A stretch of 64,000 bases of DNA from Bacillus sp. OV166 (GCF_900177675.1 NZ_FXWM01000001.1:2737001-2801000), one strand, 5' to 3'. Counted from the first letter of the stretch, positions 43,241 to 52,934 are shown. The notes: generated from the letters alone by a model not told the origin. Program-made: numbers and translations.

Positions 43241-44152
43241 CTAAAATACCGTTTCCCCAAGTAGAAGAACCGTTAACTGTTCCTTGCGCAGCTGCTGCTT
43301 TTCCCACGCACGGTTTAAACGTTCCAAGGCTTCTGGCCCCGTGTCGTCAGCTAACCGATAAGTGCCATAATGCATCGGGACGAAGTTTTTTGCCTTTAAT
43401 TCAATGAATGCCTTCACACTGTCTTCTGGTGATATATGGGCTGGCGCCATGAACCATTCTGGCTCAAAGGCACCAATCGGCATAAACACCGTATCAATGG
43501 TAAATCGTTCGGCTATTTGTTTAAAACCACTAAAATAGCCGGTATCGCCAACAAAATAAAGCGTTTCTTCTCGGGTTTGAAAAATCCAGCCCCCCCAATG
43601 AGATGTATTCATATCCTTCAGCGACCTTCTTGTCCAATGTTTAGCAGGAACGAAATGAATAGTTACTCCCCCATGTTCGGCCCTCTCCCACCAATTCATT
43701 TCAATTACCTTCTGGTAGCCTTTTTTGTTAAAAAGGGACTTCATACCCGCTGGAACAAAGAATTGGGGATTCCCTGTTAATTTTTTTAAAGTGGGGAAGT
43801 CCAAATGATCGTAATGGCCGTGAGAAATTACAACCACATCAATCTCTGGCAGATCTGCTAACGAGAGGCCCGGCTCCGTTAATCTTTTTTCTAGTCCCAT
43901 CCGCTTGGCCCAAACAGGGTCAGTTAGAATATTCATCCCATTCATTTGAATCAAAAAGGTGGAATGTCCAATCCAAGTATAAGAAGTCTGGCTTCTGTTT
44001 TCATTTAATTCTCTCACTTTTTTAGAAGGACACTGTTCAATATTAACCGATAAATCCTTCACTTTCTTCCTTCGTTCACTCTGCCATTTTCGCATGTCCT
44101 TAAACGATTTGTAGCTCTTCACATTATCCAAATTAGTATATACCTTCATCAA
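43241..44152 (-). CDS. Metallo-beta-lactamase-fold hydrolase (NAPE-PLD/UlaG-like), soluble
   Basis: The 303-residue protein has WIGHSTFLIQMNGMNILTDPVW, SHGHYDHLD, a histidine in VPAKHWTRRSL, FVGDTGYFSG and VPMHYGTY, the metal ligands of this fold. It lacks the membrane anchor of the paralogue at 15531-16625. Starts at 44152 (TTG) and 44149 (ATG) follow GGTGA. It is likely a phosphodiesterase or lactonase; substrate unknown. Confidence 0.87.
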   Translation of the reverse strand: MMKVYTNLDNVKSYKSFKDMRKWQSERRKKVKDLSVNIEQCPSKKVRELNENRSQTSYTWIGHSTFLIQMNGMNILTDPVWAKRMGLEKRLTEPGLSLADLPEIDVVVISHGHYDHLDFPTLKKLTGNPQFFVPAGMKSLFNKKGYQKVIEMNWWERAEHGGVTIHFVPAKHWTRRSLKDMNTSHWGGWIFQTREETLYFVGDTGYFSGFKQIAERFTIDTVFMPIGAFEPEWFMAPAHISPEDSVKAFIELKAKNFVPMHYGTYRLADDTGPEALERLNRAWEKQQLRKEQLTVLLLGETVF

Positions 44153-44398
44153 TATTCACCAACTTTCTTTTGAACTTTTTTTATAACCAAATCATTGATA
44201 TTTAAGTAAAGGATACCATGTATCAAAGCTTTTTTTTAACAATCATGATCAATTTAGAAAATTTGTCTTTCGTATATGGCAAACTGGGAGACCATGCAAG
44301 TCCGGCGTTTTTCCCTGTCAGAATCTTTTTGTAAAGCTGAGTAAATAATAACAGTAAACCTCAGTTTATAAAATAAATGGTAGGGGAGAAAAAGATTA

Positions 44399-45948
44399 AT
44401 GGGGAAGAACCGCAAAGGACTGTCCGCATGGCAGCTCACCATGATGGCCTTAGGAAGTGTAATTGGCGGGTCCTTTTTTCTAGGTTCATCGGCCGCCATT
44501 CATGCAGCAGGGCCCTCAATTTTAATTTCCTATATTTTAGCAGGTGGATTGGTATATTTAATTCTATACGCCTTGTCAGAGATGACTGTAGCTAATCCTA
44601 CAACAGGTTCCTTTAGTAATTTTGCATCACGAGAACTTGGAGAGGGGACTGGGTTCGTTGTTGGATGGCTGTATTGGACAGGAACCGTTTTATCCATGTC
44701 TAGCGAAGCGACAGCTATATCCATCCTAATTAGGAAATGGGTTCCCAATGTATCAATAGGTTTGCTAGGAAGTGCGATTATCATCGGTGTTACGCTGCTG
44801 AACCTTCTAGGGGCTGATAAGATTGGTAAGCTCACAAGTGGTCTTTCTGGGGTGAAAATATTTGCGATTATTTTTTTCATCCTTACGGCATTAGTACTAA
44901 TTTTCGGAGTACTTCCAGGGTCCCCGCCGGTTGGTGCTGGAGAGTTGAGGACAGATCCAATCATGCCAGGAGGAATAAAGGGGATTGCCGGAAGCATGCT
45001 CCTCGTGATTTTTGCCTATGCAGGTTTTGAAATCATTGGATTAGCCGCGACGGAAGCAGAGAATCCGCGAGATACGATTCCAAAAGCCATTCGTTATACG
45101 ATGTTTTCATTGGTTGGATTGTATATTCTCTATGCTGCGGTCCTACTGCCATTCATCCCAACAGCATCATTAAATGAAAGCGTGAGTCCGATGGTGGCCC
45201 GCTTGAGAGATGGGGAATCGGTTGGGCTTGGCGGGCCATAAATATAGTGTTAATTTCGGCCATTCTTTCTGCCATGCTGTCATGCATATTTGGTCTAGGG
45301 CGAATGATCAGGTCACTAAGAGATGAAGGGCATGCGCCGAAATGGCTTCAGGATGATCAGCACGTACCTTATCGAGGGATTTTATTTTCTGGATTTGCGA
45401 TGTTTGTAGGATTAGGTTTTGGGCTCTTGTTTCCGAGAGTTTACTTGGTTTTAATTACCACGGGCGGCTTCGCTTTAATATTTACCTATGTTGTCAAAAT
45501 GGCCAGTCCTATCCGCTTTCGCAAAAGGAAAGGCTATCCCCCAGAAGGAATTTGTCAAATGCGCGGTTATCCGTACATTTCTTGGATTGTGTTAATAAGC
45601 ATGATCATAGTCCTTATGTGTATGCCGTTTATTCCAGGGCAGGGAGTTGGTTTGGTAGCAGGGATCGTAATGGTTGTCTTATATTCATTGATTTATTATG
45701 TGATTAGATTTAGCACTAGGTCCAAAGTACAAAATACGACAAGAAAAGGAAAACCTATTATGAAAAATCAACCAAGTTTTTTGACTGAATTTTCTGAGGA
45801 ACTGAACGGAAATACCAATGAACAAGAAATTCTCTCGCAAAAAAACGATTCTCACAAATCACAGGATTTGCTCAAGAGCAACCCAATCAAGGATAATGAC
45901 GAAATGTTTGAGGAAGAAGAGAGAGAAAGAGAACACTACGATGGATGA
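44399..45948 (+). pseudogene. APC-type amino acid permease, split by a frameshift
   Basis: Two frames (44399-45241 and 45247-45948) form one permease of about 515 residues, similar in layout to B. subtilis YvbW. The first starts MALGSVIGGSFFLGSSAAI and contains the GFEIIGLAATEAENP motif; the second resumes as AINIVLISAILSAMLSCIFGLGRMIRSL. One base is missing in GGCGGGCC at about 45230-45238, which makes a premature TAA. Coding quality is otherwise normal, so the mutation is recent or a sequencing error. The C-terminal tail is highly charged. ATG 44399 follows GGGGAG. Confidence 0.82.
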
Positions 45949-45989
45949 TAGCTATCATAAGGTGCGATGCTTCTATTTAAGAAGGATTG

Positions 45990-46312
45990 CATTTTCTTTT
46001 TTTTAGGTGTGTGAGTAAATGAGCATCGGCGGTAAATGAAAGAGGGTTACATTGACCAAGTAAGGAAAAAATGAATAGCCGCGGTAAATGAAAGAGGGGT
46101 ACATTGACCGAGTAAGGAAAAAATGAATAGCCGCGGTAAATGAAAGAGGGTTACCTTGACCGAGTAAGGAAAAAATGAATAGCCGCGGTAAATGAAAGAG
46201 GGTTACATTGACCGAGTAAGGAAAAAATGAATAGCCGCGGTAAATGAAAGAGGGTTACATTGACAAAGTAACGAAAAAATGAGCATCCCCGGTAAATGAA
46301 AGAGCGTTACAT
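45990..46312. repeat. 52-bp tandem repeat array, about six units
   Basis: The word GGTAAATGAAAGAG begins at 46031, 46083, 46135, 46187, 46239 and 46291, an exact 52-bp period. Units 2-5 are almost identical; the edge units differ in the bases before this word. There are no spacers between units. Each unit contains AAGGAAAAA, then ATG, four codons, AAA and TGA (MNSRGK in the inner units). It fills most of the 472-base gap between the APC remnant and 46421. Confidence 0.9.
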
Positions 46313-46420
46313 AGAAGGGTAAATTGGATAGGTTCATAATATGTTTACTTTTAGACCCATGGATTGATATGTTTCTATGCTATTGTTAATTTAACTGATA
46401 AAATCCTTGGGGGTTATTTA

Positions 46421-46663
46421 ATGAGCTGCGATTGTACAACGAATTTAAAAGATGGAAAAGACCTAGTTGATCATGTTAAAAGTAAAGGGAAAGAAAACTT
46501 TGCACCAACTTTTGCGCACGAGATTAGCTGTGAGTGTGGAGAAACCTTTACATTAGAAACGGTTATTATGAATTGCCCAATTTGTGAAATGACTTATGCA
46601 GTAACACCTTGCGGGTCACAGGATAAAAATAATATTATGCTTGCTGGAATAAAATACGCATAA
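46421..46663 (+). CDS. Small zinc-ribbon-like protein
   Basis: From ATG 46421, after GGGGG, the protein has 80 residues and eight cysteines or so: CDC near the start, ISCECGETF, MNCPICEMTY and PCG. The CxC...CxxC arrangement suggests a structural zinc site. It has no membrane segment. Function unknown. The longer frame from 46364 lacks a ribosome site. Confidence 0.75.
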   Translation: MSCDCTTNLKDGKDLVDHVKSKGKENFAPTFAHEISCECGETFTLETVIMNCPICEMTYAVTPCGSQDKNNIMLAGIKYA

Positions 46664-46708
46664 TGTCATATTCATCATGAATTATGACACTATTAGATTA
46701 AGAAGATT

Positions 46709-46733
46709 AGGTTGCTACTGCAACCTTTTTTTT
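46709..46733 (+). terminator. Terminator
   Basis: AGGTTGC and GCAACCT pair across TACT, followed by eight T. Confidence 0.85.
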
Positions 46734-46789
46734 TCAGTCACCGAAAATCCTACTATAAGGAATCCTCTTTTTAGTACTAAGTTGACAAA

Positions 46790-47221
46790 CTAATACCATG
46801 CGGTCATGATCACGCCGAGAGCAATAAGCGCTACGCCAATTCCATTTACCAAACTGAGCTTTTCCCCGAAAAAGAAAATAGCTAACAGTGTAGCAATGAC
46901 AACGCTCAACTTATCAACAGTTGCTACTTGAGACACCTTGCCCACTTTTAAGGCCATAAAATAAAACAACCAAGACGTTGCACCTGCCACACCACTCAAT
47001 ACTATGAAGAGTAAAGTTCTCTTTTCCCCGATAATTCCCGGGATTTTACCTAAATTCCCCTCGAAAATGACCACTCCCATTAAAAAGATTGCCATTATGA
47101 TGGCCCTAATGGCCGTCGCAGTGTTGGCATCAATATTTTGTAAACCTAATTTTCCAAATACGGACACCAATGCAGCTGATATAGCTGATAGTAGAGCAAA
47201 TACAAGCCAGGACATATCCAA
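46790..47221 (-). CDS. EamA/DMT-type small membrane transporter
   Basis: The 143-residue protein holds a single EamA repeat with five membrane segments (MSWLVFALLSAISAALVSVFGKLGL; final KLSLVNGIGVALIALGVIMTAWY). Single-repeat members work as dimers. It starts with TTG 47221 or ATG 47215, after AAGGA. Substrate unknown. Confidence 0.85.
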   Translation of the reverse strand: MDMSWLVFALLSAISAALVSVFGKLGLQNIDANTATAIRAIIMAIFLMGVVIFEGNLGKIPGIIGEKRTLLFIVLSGVAGATSWLFYFMALKVGKVSQVATVDKLSVVIATLLAIFFFGEKLSLVNGIGVALIALGVIMTAWY

Positions 47222-47473
47222 TCACATCCTTCTTTTTCTATCAATCTACTGGTTCGACTTTAGGAACCCTAATCCCTCTACTTATGGGTATTTTAATTCA
47301 TTTTTAATATTGCATTAATACAATTTTTAGGTTGTTGCACTATACTTTACCTGTACTCAATATATTCAAACTGTTTTGGTAAGTGATTTTCGTTATTAGA
47401 ATGATACAAAGTAAAGGAGTAATCAAAAAGAAATCAACATGTGTAAATAAATAGTTCTTAAGGTAGGAATCAT

Positions 47474-48094
47474 ATGTCACATTTGGTTCAGTCCGTTTTT
47501 GATATGCTTTCAAGTCTTGGGTATTTAGGAATTGCCCTGGGATTAATGGTAGAAGTAATTCCAAGCGAAATTGTATTAGCATATGGAGGCTACTTGATTT
47601 CAATTAGGGATATTTCGTTCCCAGGAGCCGTAATTGCAGGTACTATAGGTGGAATAATTGCCCAATATTTTTTGTATTGGTTAGGCCGTTATGGAGGCAG
47701 ACGATTTTTAAATAAATACGGAAAATATATACTAATTCTCCCCCATCATGTTGATTTTGCAGAGCAATGGTTTAGCAAGTATGGAACAGGTGTTATATTT
47801 ACCGCACGGTTCATTCCTGTTGTAAGGCATGCTATTTCCATTCCTGCTGGTATCGCAAAGATGTCCTTTGTGAAATTTACCACCTATACGATTCTTGCCA
47901 TTATACCTTGGACCATCCTATTTCTTTATCTAGGAATGACTCTAGGAACGAAATGGGAACGAATTAACCAGGCAGCAAAACCATTTGTAACACCAGCTAT
48001 TATTATCGCAGTTGTTGTAACTCTCGTTTATCTTTTTTTTAAATGGAAAAATAAGCGAAATGAAGCAGTTAAAGTTAGTAATGAAAATGTATAA
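47474..48094 (+). CDS. DedA-family membrane protein
   Basis: The 206-residue protein has the DedA/VTT motifs EVIPSEIVLAYGGYL, the GRYGGRRFLNKYGKYI loop and FTARFIPVVRHAISIPAGIAKM, with about five membrane segments. DedA proteins act as lipid flippases or scramblases (undecaprenyl phosphate or phospholipids). It heads a same-strand run of envelope genes to 52525, so lipid-carrier recycling for glycosylation is a reasonable inference. ATG 47474 follows AAGGTAGG. Confidence 0.88.
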   Translation: MSHLVQSVFDMLSSLGYLGIALGLMVEVIPSEIVLAYGGYLISIRDISFPGAVIAGTIGGIIAQYFLYWLGRYGGRRFLNKYGKYILILPHHVDFAEQWFSKYGTGVIFTARFIPVVRHAISIPAGIAKMSFVKFTTYTILAIIPWTILFLYLGMTLGTKWERINQAAKPFVTPAIIIAVVVTLVYLFFKWKNKRNEAVKVSNENV

Positions 48095-48165
48095 GCATAT
48101 TTTCACATTCACTAAGATTGGTAAATATTAAGAATCCTAATCACGTTTGAGGAGCTAGTATAAGT

Positions 48166-49329
48166 ATGAATAAAAGTGCGAACGATAAAATTCTCATACT
48201 TTCAGCTAAATTTGGAGATGGACATAAACAGGTAGCAACTGCCATATTTGAAGCAATCGAATTTACCCTGCCAAATGTTGAACCGATTATTTTAGACGTT
48301 TTGGAGTGGCTTCATCCCTTCCTTTATCCTGTAAGTAATTACTTTTACAGGCGGATAATTAAAAAATTTCCTCAAGTATATAGCTATCTATATAAAAGTA
48401 CACGTGAAAAAAATTCTTTCTCTGATAAATTAAATGCTTTATTAACAGTCGGTATGGGTTCGTTACTTGAAATAGTGGAAAAAATAAATCCTACCGTTGT
48501 TGTAAGCACATACCCTTTTGCTGCTAGTATTATGTCTAAATTAAAAGAACAAGGGCTAATTGATATTCCTGTCGTTACTATTATTACAGATTATACAGAC
48601 CATTCTTTCTGGATTCATCCTTTTACAGATCAATATATCGTTGGGTCCAATCAGGTACGGGATCGTTTGATTTGTCTCGGAGTAGAAAATTATAAAATTA
48701 ATAATACAGGGATCCCGATTTGTCAAAAGTTTTTGAAGCAACAGTCACGAGAGGTCCTCGCATCTAAATACGGTCTCAACTCTAACCAATTTACCATTCT
48801 GGTAATGGGTGGTGGAGATGGTTTTATAGGGAAAGACTTATCAAACTTTCAAGCTTTTGAAGACCTCACTTCTCAGGTGCAATTTATCATTATTTGTGGA
48901 CGTAATAAGAGATTACGAAAACAAATAGAGGAGGAACTAAAGACTTCTAAGCATCATTTCCTCGTCACGGGCTTCAGCGATAGTGTAAATGAACTGATGG
49001 CAATTTCCGACCTATTAATTTCTAAACCCGGGGGCGTAACGATATCTGAAGCATTGGCTATGGAGCTTCCTTTATTAATATACAATCCCCTGCCTGGACA
49101 AGAAGAAGATAATGCCGATTATCTAGTAAATGCAGGTCTTGCAATTAAAGCTGAAAATAAAATGGAGTTAATTTCTAAAATTCATCACATGTTAGACGAT
49201 TCGATCCCGTTATTATCCATCAGAAAAAAAATAAGAAAGTACCAGACAAAGTCAGCTACCTTTGATGCACTTGATGTCATTGTCCGTGCAGTCGAACTTG
49301 GGAGAGAAGAACAAACAGTGGTTGTTTAA
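48166..49329 (+). CDS. Glycosyltransferase of the MGDG synthase/UgtP type (GT28)
   Basis: The 387-residue protein has an N-terminal MGDG-synthase domain (LILSAKFGDGHKQVATAIFEAI) and a C-terminal GT28 domain with VMGGGDG, SKPGGVTISEALAMELPLLI and PGQEEDNADYLV as the nucleotide-sugar site. Such enzymes move sugar from UDP-sugars onto diacylglycerol or a related lipid at the inner face of the membrane. ATG 48166 follows GAGGAG, and the gene lies in the envelope operon. Confidence 0.9.
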   Translation: MNKSANDKILILSAKFGDGHKQVATAIFEAIEFTLPNVEPIILDVLEWLHPFLYPVSNYFYRRIIKKFPQVYSYLYKSTREKNSFSDKLNALLTVGMGSLLEIVEKINPTVVVSTYPFAASIMSKLKEQGLIDIPVVTIITDYTDHSFWIHPFTDQYIVGSNQVRDRLICLGVENYKINNTGIPICQKFLKQQSREVLASKYGLNSNQFTILVMGGGDGFIGKDLSNFQAFEDLTSQVQFIIICGRNKRLRKQIEEELKTSKHHFLVTGFSDSVNELMAISDLLISKPGGVTISEALAMELPLLIYNPLPGQEEDNADYLVNAGLAIKAENKMELISKIHHMLDDSIPLLSIRKKIRKYQTKSATFDALDVIVRAVELGREEQTVVV

Positions 49330-49380
49330 ATAGATGATTAATAGCTCAGTTAACGAAGAATTTATAAATGCGGTGAAAAA

Positions 49381-51069
49381 ATGTGTAATTTTCAAAAAAA
49401 CTTAAGTCAAGAGAAAAAACATTTATATCTAGCAATACTGCTCATGATTTTATATGTATCGCCGTTATTCATTTTAGGCGAAAACGCCCATATAAGGGTT
49501 CATGATAATCTAGATTCTAACATTGCCTGGTATAAAGTGTTGAAGGATAGTGGCCAATTGTTTGGCGGGATCAATAGTACTCTCCCGCAAATTATTAATG
49601 GCCTGCCTAGAAATGCCTTTGGTACGGAGTTCAGTGGGATACAATGGCTGCATAACCTGTTTCCCTCGATGCTTGCGTATTCTATAAGCCAAACTATCAC
49701 AAGAGTGTTTGCCTTTTTAGGCATGTATCTTCTTCTAAAGAATCATTTTGTAAAAGAAAAAGAGGCTTACCCTATCCGTGTTTGGGTATCGGTGGCTTTT
49801 GCCCTGACCCCATTTTGGCCGTCCGGTATGCTTAGTACTTTGGGAATGCCACTTGCATTATGGGCTTTTTTGAATATTAGAGAGGGTAAACATACCTGGA
49901 AAGAGTGGCTCACTCTTATATTGTTACCTTTCTATTCTAGTTTAGTGTTAGGATTTTTCTTCTTTTTATTTTTCATGGGATTGCTATGGTTAAGAGATTT
50001 TCTCGTAAAAAGAAAAAGCAATTGGCTCTTCTTTTCCAGTATCGCACTAATGACAGTTATTTATTTACTGATAGAGTATCGACTTGTTTACTCGTTAGTG
50101 TTTCCTGATGCACCAACCAGCAGAAATGATTTTGTTAGTTCAAAACTTGGCTTTTGGCGCACCATTCGATTAGTTTTTAAAAACTATTTTTTAGGCCATA
50201 CACATGTATTAACACTTCACACCTTAGTAATCGTCCCTCTTTCTTTTCTAGTTCTATGGATGTTGATAAATAAAAAAAGAGACTGGTTAGAAAATCGCTA
50301 TCTTTATCTTTTCCTGTTTAATATCGTTTTATCCGTTTGGTATGCTTTTTGGTTTTATAAAGGCTGGGAGCCGCTAAAGGAACGTGTCTCTCTTCTAAAT
50401 ACATTCAACTTTGCAAGATTTCATTTCCTAAGACCTTTAATTATTTATCTTATGTTTGCAGTTGGTTCCTATTTACTTTGGAGGTTCGGAAAGAATTGGC
50501 GGAGATTTGTTAAAATATGTCTCATTGTTCAGATTTTAGTCTTGTTTGCAGCAAATGATGAAATTGTCTACAGAAGTGCTGGAAAGCCCTCTGTAAAGCA
50601 ATTCTATGCGACAAGCCAATTTCATGAAATTAAAAAATATATCGGTAAACCACAAAGTAGTTACAGGGTGGCAAGTATAGGACTCCACCCAGCGATTGCT
50701 CAATATAATGGTTTTTATACACTTGATACCTATAATAATTTCTATCCCTTAGCTTATAAACGAGAGTTTCGGAAAATTATTTCGAAAGAATTAGATAAAA
50801 GTCCTACCTTGAAGGAATACTTCGATGAATGGGGCGGCAGATGTTATCTTTTTGTCGCAAAATTAGGAAAAAAATATGATTTTAAAAAAGATTCAAAGGT
50901 AAAGATCGACCATTTACAACTTAATACAAAAGTATTTAAAAAGATGGGCGGACAATATATCTTCTCAGCAGTCCCTATCTTAAATACGGATGAAAATGGA
51001 CTTGTATTCAAAAAGGCCTTTGTGCAAAGAGATTCTGCTTGGAAAATTTACCTTTACCAAGTCAAATAA
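49381..51069 (+). CDS. YkoS-like polytopic membrane protein (DUF6044)
   Basis: The 562-residue protein has about ten to eleven membrane segments up to residue 390, then a globular C-terminal domain of about 165 residues. Its N-terminus has the conserved HDNLDSNIAWYK, resembling GT-C type glycosyltransferases with an acidic motif in the first outer loop. It matches B. subtilis YkoS in layout. Together with the YkoT-like and GtrA proteins next to it, it probably glycosylates a surface polymer with a lipid-linked sugar. Confidence 0.8.
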   Translation: MCNFQKNLSQEKKHLYLAILLMILYVSPLFILGENAHIRVHDNLDSNIAWYKVLKDSGQLFGGINSTLPQIINGLPRNAFGTEFSGIQWLHNLFPSMLAYSISQTITRVFAFLGMYLLLKNHFVKEKEAYPIRVWVSVAFALTPFWPSGMLSTLGMPLALWAFLNIREGKHTWKEWLTLILLPFYSSLVLGFFFFLFFMGLLWLRDFLVKRKSNWLFFSSIALMTVIYLLIEYRLVYSLVFPDAPTSRNDFVSSKLGFWRTIRLVFKNYFLGHTHVLTLHTLVIVPLSFLVLWMLINKKRDWLENRYLYLFLFNIVLSVWYAFWFYKGWEPLKERVSLLNTFNFARFHFLRPLIIYLMFAVGSYLLWRFGKNWRRFVKICLIVQILVLFAANDEIVYRSAGKPSVKQFYATSQFHEIKKYIGKPQSSYRVASIGLHPAIAQYNGFYTLDTYNNFYPLAYKREFRKIISKELDKSPTLKEYFDEWGGRCYLFVAKLGKKYDFKKDSKVKIDHLQLNTKVFKKMGGQYIFSAVPILNTDENGLVFKKAFVQRDSAWKIYLYQVK

Positions 51070-51092
51070 TGTGGTTACAGGAGTGATTCCAA

Positions 51093-52085
51093 ATGAATAA
51101 ACCGGTGCTAACAATAGTGGTCCCTTGTTTTAATGAAGAAGAAGTATTAGCTGAAACGTCGGCACAATTATCTTCTGTTTTATTTGAATTAATGGAGGAG
51201 TCGCTTATTTCAATAGACAGCAAGATCCTCTTTGTGGACGATGGCAGCAGGGATCGGACCTGGGAATTAATTGAAGTGGAAAATGAAAGAAATCCAAATA
51301 TAAGAGGATTGAAGCTTGCTAGAAATGTTGGTCATCAAAATGCACTCTTAGCTGGATTAGAGATAGCCTCTAAGCAATCGGATTGTGTCATTTCAATCGA
51401 TGCGGATTTGCAGGATGACATTAAGGTCATCCATCAATTTATTGAAAAGTTTTGGGAAGGACAGGATATTGTCTATGGTGTAAGGGATAGCCGAGAGTCG
51501 GATACGTATTTTAAGCGGACAACTGCTTTAGGTTTTTATCGGATGATGGAAAGAATGGGGATTAAACTTGTCCCAAACCATGCAGATTTTCGTCTTATGA
51601 GTAAACGTGCTTTAGATGAGCTATTAAAATATAAAGAAACAAACTTATTTCTTCGTGGACTTGTTCCACTTGTTGGTTATAAATCCACAAAGGTCTACTA
51701 TGACAGAAAAGAGAGATTTGCTGGAGAATCAAAATACCCACTAAAGAAAATGCTTGCCTTCGCATTTGATGGAATGACATCCTTTAGTGTCGCCCCGATT
51801 CGATTTGTCACATTTATTGGATTTTTGGCAGTGTTAATAAGTGCAATAGCAGAGGGCTATGCGATAACCCAAGAAATATTAGGTCATACCGAATCCGGAT
51901 GGACTTCTTTAATTATTTCCATTTGGTTTGTTGGAGGTTTACAAATGTTAGGTATTGGTATTATTGGAGAATATATCGGTAAAATCTATCATGAGGTAAA
52001 AAGACGGCCAAGATATGCCGTTGAAAAAGACTTATACTCGCGTTTATTAGTGGAACAACTGCAAAAGGCAGCAGTTGAAAAATAG
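51093..52085 (+). CDS. YkoT-like polyprenyl-phosphate glycosyltransferase (GT2, DPM1/ArnC type)
   Basis: The 330-residue protein starts with a GT2 domain (IVVPCFNEEEVLAET, LFVDDGSRDRTWEL, the DAD metal site in SIDADLQDD) and ends with two membrane segments (FVTFIGFLAVLISAIAEGYA; ISIWFVGGLQMLGIGIIGEYIGKIYHE). It loads sugar onto undecaprenyl phosphate. ATG 51093 follows CAGGAG and the next gene starts eight bases after its stop. Confidence 0.9.
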   Translation: MNKPVLTIVVPCFNEEEVLAETSAQLSSVLFELMEESLISIDSKILFVDDGSRDRTWELIEVENERNPNIRGLKLARNVGHQNALLAGLEIASKQSDCVISIDADLQDDIKVIHQFIEKFWEGQDIVYGVRDSRESDTYFKRTTALGFYRMMERMGIKLVPNHADFRLMSKRALDELLKYKETNLFLRGLVPLVGYKSTKVYYDRKERFAGESKYPLKKMLAFAFDGMTSFSVAPIRFVTFIGFLAVLISAIAEGYAITQEILGHTESGWTSLIISIWFVGGLQMLGIGIIGEYIGKIYHEVKRRPRYAVEKDLYSRLLVEQLQKAAVEK

Positions 52086-52093
52086 GAGAAGCT

Positions 52094-52525
52094 ATGAAAT
52101 ATTCATTCGTTCGCTTTATTATAGTAGGAATTGTTAATACGGTGGTTGGGTTATCCGTTATGTATCTTCTTTTACATCTACTTGGACAGTCCTATTGGAT
52201 CGCCACTTTTGTTGGCAATTCGATTGGAGCCTTTGTTAGTTTTATTTTAAATAGAAATTTTACGTTCAAAAGCAAGGATTCAGTCTCAAAGAGTGCTATC
52301 CGCTTTATTGTTGTTATCTTGGGCTGCTATTTCATTTCTTATGAAATTGGAAGAAGTTTTGTCGAATGGATTCTAAACAAAAATGAGTTCTTCAGTCCGT
52401 TTTTTAAAACCGATATCTCAGTCCTAATAGGCACCTGTTTGTACACGCTGTTAAACTATTTTGGGCAAAAGCTGTTTGTGTTTTCAAAAAAGGATACCGT
52501 CATATTCAGTACTGATTCAAAATAA
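52094..52525 (+). CDS. GtrA-like flippase
   Basis: The 143-residue protein has four membrane segments with the GtrA pattern: FIIVGIVNTVVGLSVMYLL, then FVGNSIGAFVSFILNRNFTF. GtrA proteins move undecaprenyl-phosphate-linked sugars across the membrane. Its position after the YkoT-like enzyme makes a classic pair, and the YkoS-like GT-C protein would be the acceptor-side transferase. Confidence 0.9.
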   Translation: MKYSFVRFIIVGIVNTVVGLSVMYLLLHLLGQSYWIATFVGNSIGAFVSFILNRNFTFKSKDSVSKSAIRFIVVILGCYFISYEIGRSFVEWILNKNEFFSPFFKTDISVLIGTCLYTLLNYFGQKLFVFSKKDTVIFSTDSK

Positions 52526-52549
52526 ATAAGAAAAAGAGGAGAATTTTAA

Positions 52550-52697
52550 ATGAGTTATTCAGGGGATATACAAAATCCATCGAGTATGTATCTTTTTTCA
52601 TTTTAGAATCTCCTTTCAATCAGTTTTGGATTGTAAATCTTCCTTTAATAAATATTGATTGCAAAAATTTTGAATTTATTTTAGGACCTGGCTAACA
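52550..52697 (+). pseudogene. Possible small protein gene with a frameshift in a T run
   Basis: After AGAGGAG, ATG 52550 starts MSYSGDIQNPSSMY and stops at 52604. One frame over, from the T6 run at 52593-52598, reading continues as FFILESPFNQFWIVNLPLIN... to TAA 52693. A one-base slip would join them into about 48 residues. The evidence is a good ribosome site and amino-acid-like composition only. Confidence 0.3.
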
Positions 52698-52715
52698 TTT
52701 AATTGAAAGAGGAAA

Positions 52716-52742
52716 AGCACTCGTATAGAGTGCTTTCCATAA
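52716..52742. terminator. Terminator
   Basis: AAAGCACTC and GAGTGCTTT pair across GTATA, followed by weak T-rich sequence on either strand. Confidence 0.6.
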
Positions 52743-52748
52743 CCATAT

Positions 52749-52934
52749 TTACTTACTGAACAAACTTCTAACTCCTTTATAAATTAAGACGAGTGAGAAG
52801 ATTAGAACAGTTAGTATACCGATGATATCAGTGATTGGGGAAACGCTTTCAAGAAATGAATCAGCTAAAGGAACTCTAATAAGTGCGAAACCAGATAAAA
52901 TTGTAGCAAGTAATAAAAAAATTCGATTATCCAT
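52749..52934 (-). CDS. Small two-segment membrane protein
   Basis: ATG 52934 follows AAGGAGGGT. The 61-residue protein has two hydrophobic stretches (IFLLLATILSGFALIRV and IIGILTVLIFSLVLIYKGV) with a short turn. Function unknown. Confidence 0.65.
   Translation of the reverse strand: MDNRIFLLLATILSGFALIRVPLADSFLESVSPITDIIGILTVLIFSLVLIYKGVRSLFSK

Noticed and set aside
44530..44997. 155-codon frame on the - strand
   Set aside because: It is antisense to the APC permease, with no ribosome site or family features.
45990..46312. CRISPR-like array
   Set aside because: Units are directly contiguous with no unique spacers, and no cas gene is near.
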